NCBI GenBank assembly: GCA_021106775.1
Contig: JAIOTL010000271.1
Span: forward strand, 1-8,101
Direction: 5' to 3'
From: Planctomycetota bacterium
Lineage (GTDB): Bacteria; Planctomycetota; UBA8742; SKZP01; JAIOTL01
DNA length: 8,101 bases
Below, piece by piece: positions 6,314 through 8,101 of this stretch. The first letter of the stretch is position 1; each line of letters begins with the position of its first letter. The notes beneath the pieces are model-generated. The model saw only the letters and a program-made list of their open reading frames with translations, did no database searches and was not told the DNA's origin. A program made the position numbers and the translations under genes.

Positions 6314-7044
6314 CAATAAAGTAGGTCTGTTGTGATGTTTTGCACGTATAGCCTATCATTTTTCTGTTCTATCTTATAATTGAATTCCTTCAGCTTTTCA
6401 ATGAAAATATCCTTATGAAGAGTGAGTGTGCCTGTCATCTGCGACCATTCGGCATACATTTCATAAAGTTTGTCCAACTTAACATCTTTATTTTCAGCAT
6501 TCTGTGTTCGCTCATCCATAAACATTCTAACGAACTCACCATAAAATTCTCCTTCATCACCGTTCATCACACCCTCCGCAAATGCTGTTTTGCCGGTTAA
6601 TCTTTTTACAAAAAACTGTTTACTTCTTATAATACCAATCGTATACGTTAATAATGCAGTTATCTGGAAAGTTATTGCTACACTGCATATTCTTGCATAA
6701 ATTTCATCACCTTTTATTATAACTGAATATAGAATCCAGAAATCACATACAAAGTTGAAAATTATTATACCTAAAATGTCATTGATATTTTTAATAATTT
6801 TTCTATCTAGGAATTCAATGTATTTGGCTAAATATTTATGCAAATCAACAAATAGTAAATAAAATAGCAATAAAATTAACATGGAAATAGAAGTAATTAT
6901 CAGATAATTATCTAAATACTCAATTGTATAATATTTATTTCGAAACCAATACAAAAGAACCAACGAAATTATCAACATGACTAATGATGAAAGTAATAAC
7001 CCATTGATAATTTTCGTGAAAAGTTTAATTTTGCGTTCGTACAT
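6313..7044 (-). CDS. Four-helix membrane protein of unknown function with a soluble C-terminal domain
   Basis: I do not recognise this 243-residue protein as a whole. Hydrophobic segments at about 11-34, 45-68, 88-110 and 117-139 form two hairpins, with both ends probably cytosolic (basic residues at 4-11 and after helix 4). Residues 140-243 are soluble. Within them, from about 168 to 237 (FVRMFMDERT ... LYEMYAEW ... FIEKLKEFNYKIEQK ... RLYVQNI), the pattern resembles the winged-helix C-terminal domain of phage/plasmid primase-helicases, but no ATPase or primase part is present. The membrane half is extremely AT-rich (11 of 60 bases G or C at 6781-6840). AAAGG lies six bases before the ATG at 7044. 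The stop codon overlaps the start of the deaminase gene by one base, so the two proteins are probably made together and may be functionally linked. Confidence 0.75.
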   Translation of the reverse strand: MYERKIKLFTKIINGLLLSSLVMLIISLVLLYWFRNKYYTIEYLDNYLIITSISMLILLLFYLLFVDLHKYLAKYIEFLDRKIIKNINDILGIIIFNFVCDFWILYSVIIKGDEIYARICSVAITFQITALLTYTIGIIRSKQFFVKRLTGKTAFAEGVMNGDEGEFYGEFVRMFMDERTQNAENKDVKLDKLYEMYAEWSQMTGTLTLHKDIFIEKLKEFNYKIEQKNDRLYVQNITTDLLY

Positions 7045-7050
7045 AATTTG

Positions 7051-7055
7051 CCTTT
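7051..7055 (-). promoter_or_regulatory. Ribosome binding site of the membrane-protein gene
   Basis: AAAGG on the - strand is six bases upstream of the ATG at 7044-7042. It supports that start for the membrane protein. Confidence 0.5.
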
Positions 7056-7090
7056 AAATTGCGTTACATGCGGTTTGCTACAAAAATATT

Positions 7091-7099
7091 TTATCCACA
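7091..7099 (+). promoter_or_regulatory. Perfect match to the DnaA-box consensus
   Basis: TTATCCACA at 7091-7099 equals the strong DnaA-box sequence known from E. coli oriC (R1/R4). It lies between the divergent genes and, if the - strand promoter at 7107-7134 is real, about where that transcript would begin. No further exact box is visible in this intergenic space, so it is not an origin. It could be a DnaA regulatory site or a chance nine-base match. Confidence 0.35.
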
Positions 7100-7106
7100 A
7101 CTTTAT

Positions 7107-7134
7107 ATTATATAATGGGTTTAATTCCTGTAAA
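7107..7134 (-). promoter_or_regulatory. Candidate sigma70-type promoter of the membrane-protein/deaminase unit
   Basis: On the - strand, TTTACA (complement of 7129-7134; five of six to TTGACA) is followed after 16 bases by a perfect TATAAT (complement of 7107-7112). Transcription would begin near 7100, giving a leader of about 55 bases with AAAGG before the ATG at 7044. The -35 half overlaps the region just before the DUF58 start on the other strand, so transcription in the two directions could interfere. Confidence 0.5.
7111..7116 (+). promoter_or_regulatory. Candidate -10 element of the DUF58 gene
   Basis: TATAAT at 7111-7116 is a perfect -10 hexamer on the + strand, part of the ten-base palindrome ATTATATAAT (7107-7116) that also supplies the - strand -10. 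I see no good -35 hexamer 16-18 bases upstream (TTTTAT at 7089-7094 is the nearest). Transcription would start about 7123, after the ATG at 7115, which supports the later start at 7145. Confidence 0.35.
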
Positions 7135-7135
7135 T

Positions 7136-7139
7136 GGAG
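7136..7139 (+). promoter_or_regulatory. Ribosome binding site that sets the DUF58 start
   Basis: GGAG lies five bases before the ATG at 7145. An earlier in-frame ATG at 7115 has no such sequence and overlaps the candidate -10 element, so the 7145 start is preferred. Confidence 0.65.
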
Positions 7140-7144
7140 TTTCT

Positions 7145-8047
7145 ATGCCAAAGTACAAGTATTTACCGCCAAAATCAGTCAAGAAGCTTGGAAATATCGA
7201 GCTTGTAGCGAAGCAGATTGTCGAAGGTTTTCTTGCTGGTTTGCATCGTTCACCTTTTCACGGATTTTCCGTGGAATTTGCTGAGTATCGTGAGTACACG
7301 CCCGGCGACGACCTTAAGCATCTGGACTGGCAGCAATATGCGAAAAGCGACAGATATTATATCAAACAGTATCATGAGGAGACGAATTTGCGGTCATGGA
7401 TTGTTCTTGATACTTCAGCATCAATGGGTTTTGCTGGTGCAGAAGCATCCGACGGTTTGACGAAATTCGAGTACGGCGCATATCTGGCTGCATCCTTGAT
7501 GTATCTGCTGCAAAAACAGGGGGATAACATCGGACTCGTTACATTTTCGGATGAAATAAATAAGGTTTTGCCAACCAAGGGCGGACAGTATCATTTGCAG
7601 GAATGTTTGAGAACGATTGAGAAAACAAAGCCTGAAGGTGAATCAAGCATCGCGCAAATTATACATAAAGTTGCGGAAATGTCTACTCGTCGTTCATTAA
7701 TCATTGTTATTTCAGATTTATATGATGACCCGAATAAACTTGTGAAAGCGTTCCAACATCTGCGACACAACAGGCAGGAAGTTCTACTTTTTCAGATATT
7801 AGACAATGCGGAATTAAACCTTCCTTATGCAGGTATGATAGAATTTCGAGATTTGGAAACTCGGAGAAAACTTCTGATAAACCCGAATTTATTGCGTGAT
7901 GATTATAAAAAGCAACTTGACGAAACAATTAATACCTTTGTGAAATCATGCTCAGACAGCAATATCGATTATCGTTTGTTAGATACGTCTGTCCCATTTG
8001 AGCTTGCACTTGGAGAATATTTGAATAAACGAGCAAGGTTAAGCTAA
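7145..8047 (+). CDS. DUF58 / von Willebrand factor A-like domain protein
   Basis: A 300-residue protein of the DUF58 family, cytoplasmic by sequence (no signal peptide or membrane helix). The family hallmark spans residues 32-66: GLHRSPFHGFSVEF, EYREYTPGDD and LDWQQYA. A von Willebrand A-like fold follows, with metal-binding DTSAS (Asp89, Ser91, Ser93), a Ser near 167 where a Thr is usual (PEGESSI) and ISDLYDD (Asp191). The family is usually encoded with a MoxR-type AAA+ ATPase and BatA/BatB-type membrane proteins and is thought to act in chaperone-like or envelope-stress functions; the exact role is unknown. No such partner is in this window: upstream is a divergent gene, and the 54 bases after the TAA stop hold no visible gene. 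An earlier ATG at 7115 would add ten residues but is less likely. Confidence 0.9.
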   Translation: MPKYKYLPPKSVKKLGNIELVAKQIVEGFLAGLHRSPFHGFSVEFAEYREYTPGDDLKHLDWQQYAKSDRYYIKQYHEETNLRSWIVLDTSASMGFAGAEASDGLTKFEYGAYLAASLMYLLQKQGDNIGLVTFSDEINKVLPTKGGQYHLQECLRTIEKTKPEGESSIAQIIHKVAEMSTRRSLIIVISDLYDDPNKLVKAFQHLRHNRQEVLLFQILDNAELNLPYAGMIEFRDLETRRKLLINPNLLRDDYKKQLDETINTFVKSCSDSNIDYRLLDTSVPFELALGEYLNKRARLS

Positions 8048-8101
8048 TTTCTTCTTGGTCTAAAATATATTAAAGAAAGCAATAAAATTATTGATAGTAT
8101 A

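Noticed and set aside
7081..7088. Bacteroidota-type -7 element (TATTTTTG on the - strand) for the membrane-protein gene
   Set aside because: It matches TAnnTTTG, but there is no TTG element about 19 bases upstream, and the TTTACA/TATAAT pair nearby is a better promoter candidate.
7091..7134. Replication origin, suggested by a DnaA box next to AT-rich DNA
   Set aside because: Only one exact box is visible, and no dnaA, dnaN, rep or par genes are nearby.
8048..8078. Terminator after the DUF58 gene (TTTCTT at 8048-8053 and AAGAAA at 8073-8078)
   Set aside because: A 6-bp stem with two G-C pairs, a 19-base loop and no following U-run is too weak to call.

Overview
The window holds seven protein genes and no RNA gene, CRISPR array or insertion sequence that I can see. 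Two genes are on the + strand, one at each edge of the window, and five on the - strand between them. Base composition is AT-rich but uneven. The organism looks like a free-living Gram-negative-type bacterium, possibly of the Bacteroidota/Chlorobiota (Ignavibacteria-like) group. That is a low-confidence inference from overall protein character. Against Bacteroidia or Flavobacteriia proper, four genes have Shine-Dalgarno sequences at normal spacing, and the best promoter candidates look like ordinary sigma70 (TATAAT-type) promoters.

Layout. Positions 1-1674 (+) encode a biotin-dependent carboxyltransferase subunit (oxaloacetate decarboxylase alpha / pyruvate carboxylase B / transcarboxylase 5S type), cut at its 5' end by the window edge and without a biotin domain. 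It converges on a - strand series that, read in its own direction, runs: a four-helix membrane protein of unknown function (7044-6313); an adenosine-deaminase-family hydrolase (6313-5363) overlapping it by one base (TGATG); an isoprenylcysteine-methyltransferase-like membrane protein (5298-4555) 64 bases further on; after a 245-base gap with its own promoter candidate, a soluble PAS hybrid histidine kinase with a C-terminal receiver (4309-2729); and finally an M50 site-2-protease-like membrane metalloprotease (2646-1714). At the right edge, 7145-8047 (+) encodes a DUF58 / von Willebrand A-like protein, divergent from the membrane-protein gene. The last 54 bases show no gene.

How the genes may work together. 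The membrane protein and the deaminase are probably one translationally coupled unit, perhaps continuing into the methyltransferase. The kinase probably has its own promoter. The protease may be read through from it or have an unrecognised promoter. Nothing shows that the protease, kinase and deaminase act in one pathway. The carboxyltransferase and DUF58 genes belong to transcription units that extend beyond, or are separate from, this series.

Points of interest: a deaminase with a changed active-site loop; a membrane protein whose soluble tail resembles the C-terminal domain of phage-type primases; inverted repeats placed over the stop codons of four neighbouring genes; and a compact divergent promoter region with a palindromic -10 element and a perfect DnaA-box sequence. 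No clear new multi-gene system is evident. The membrane protein plus deaminase pair is the best candidate for something undescribed.
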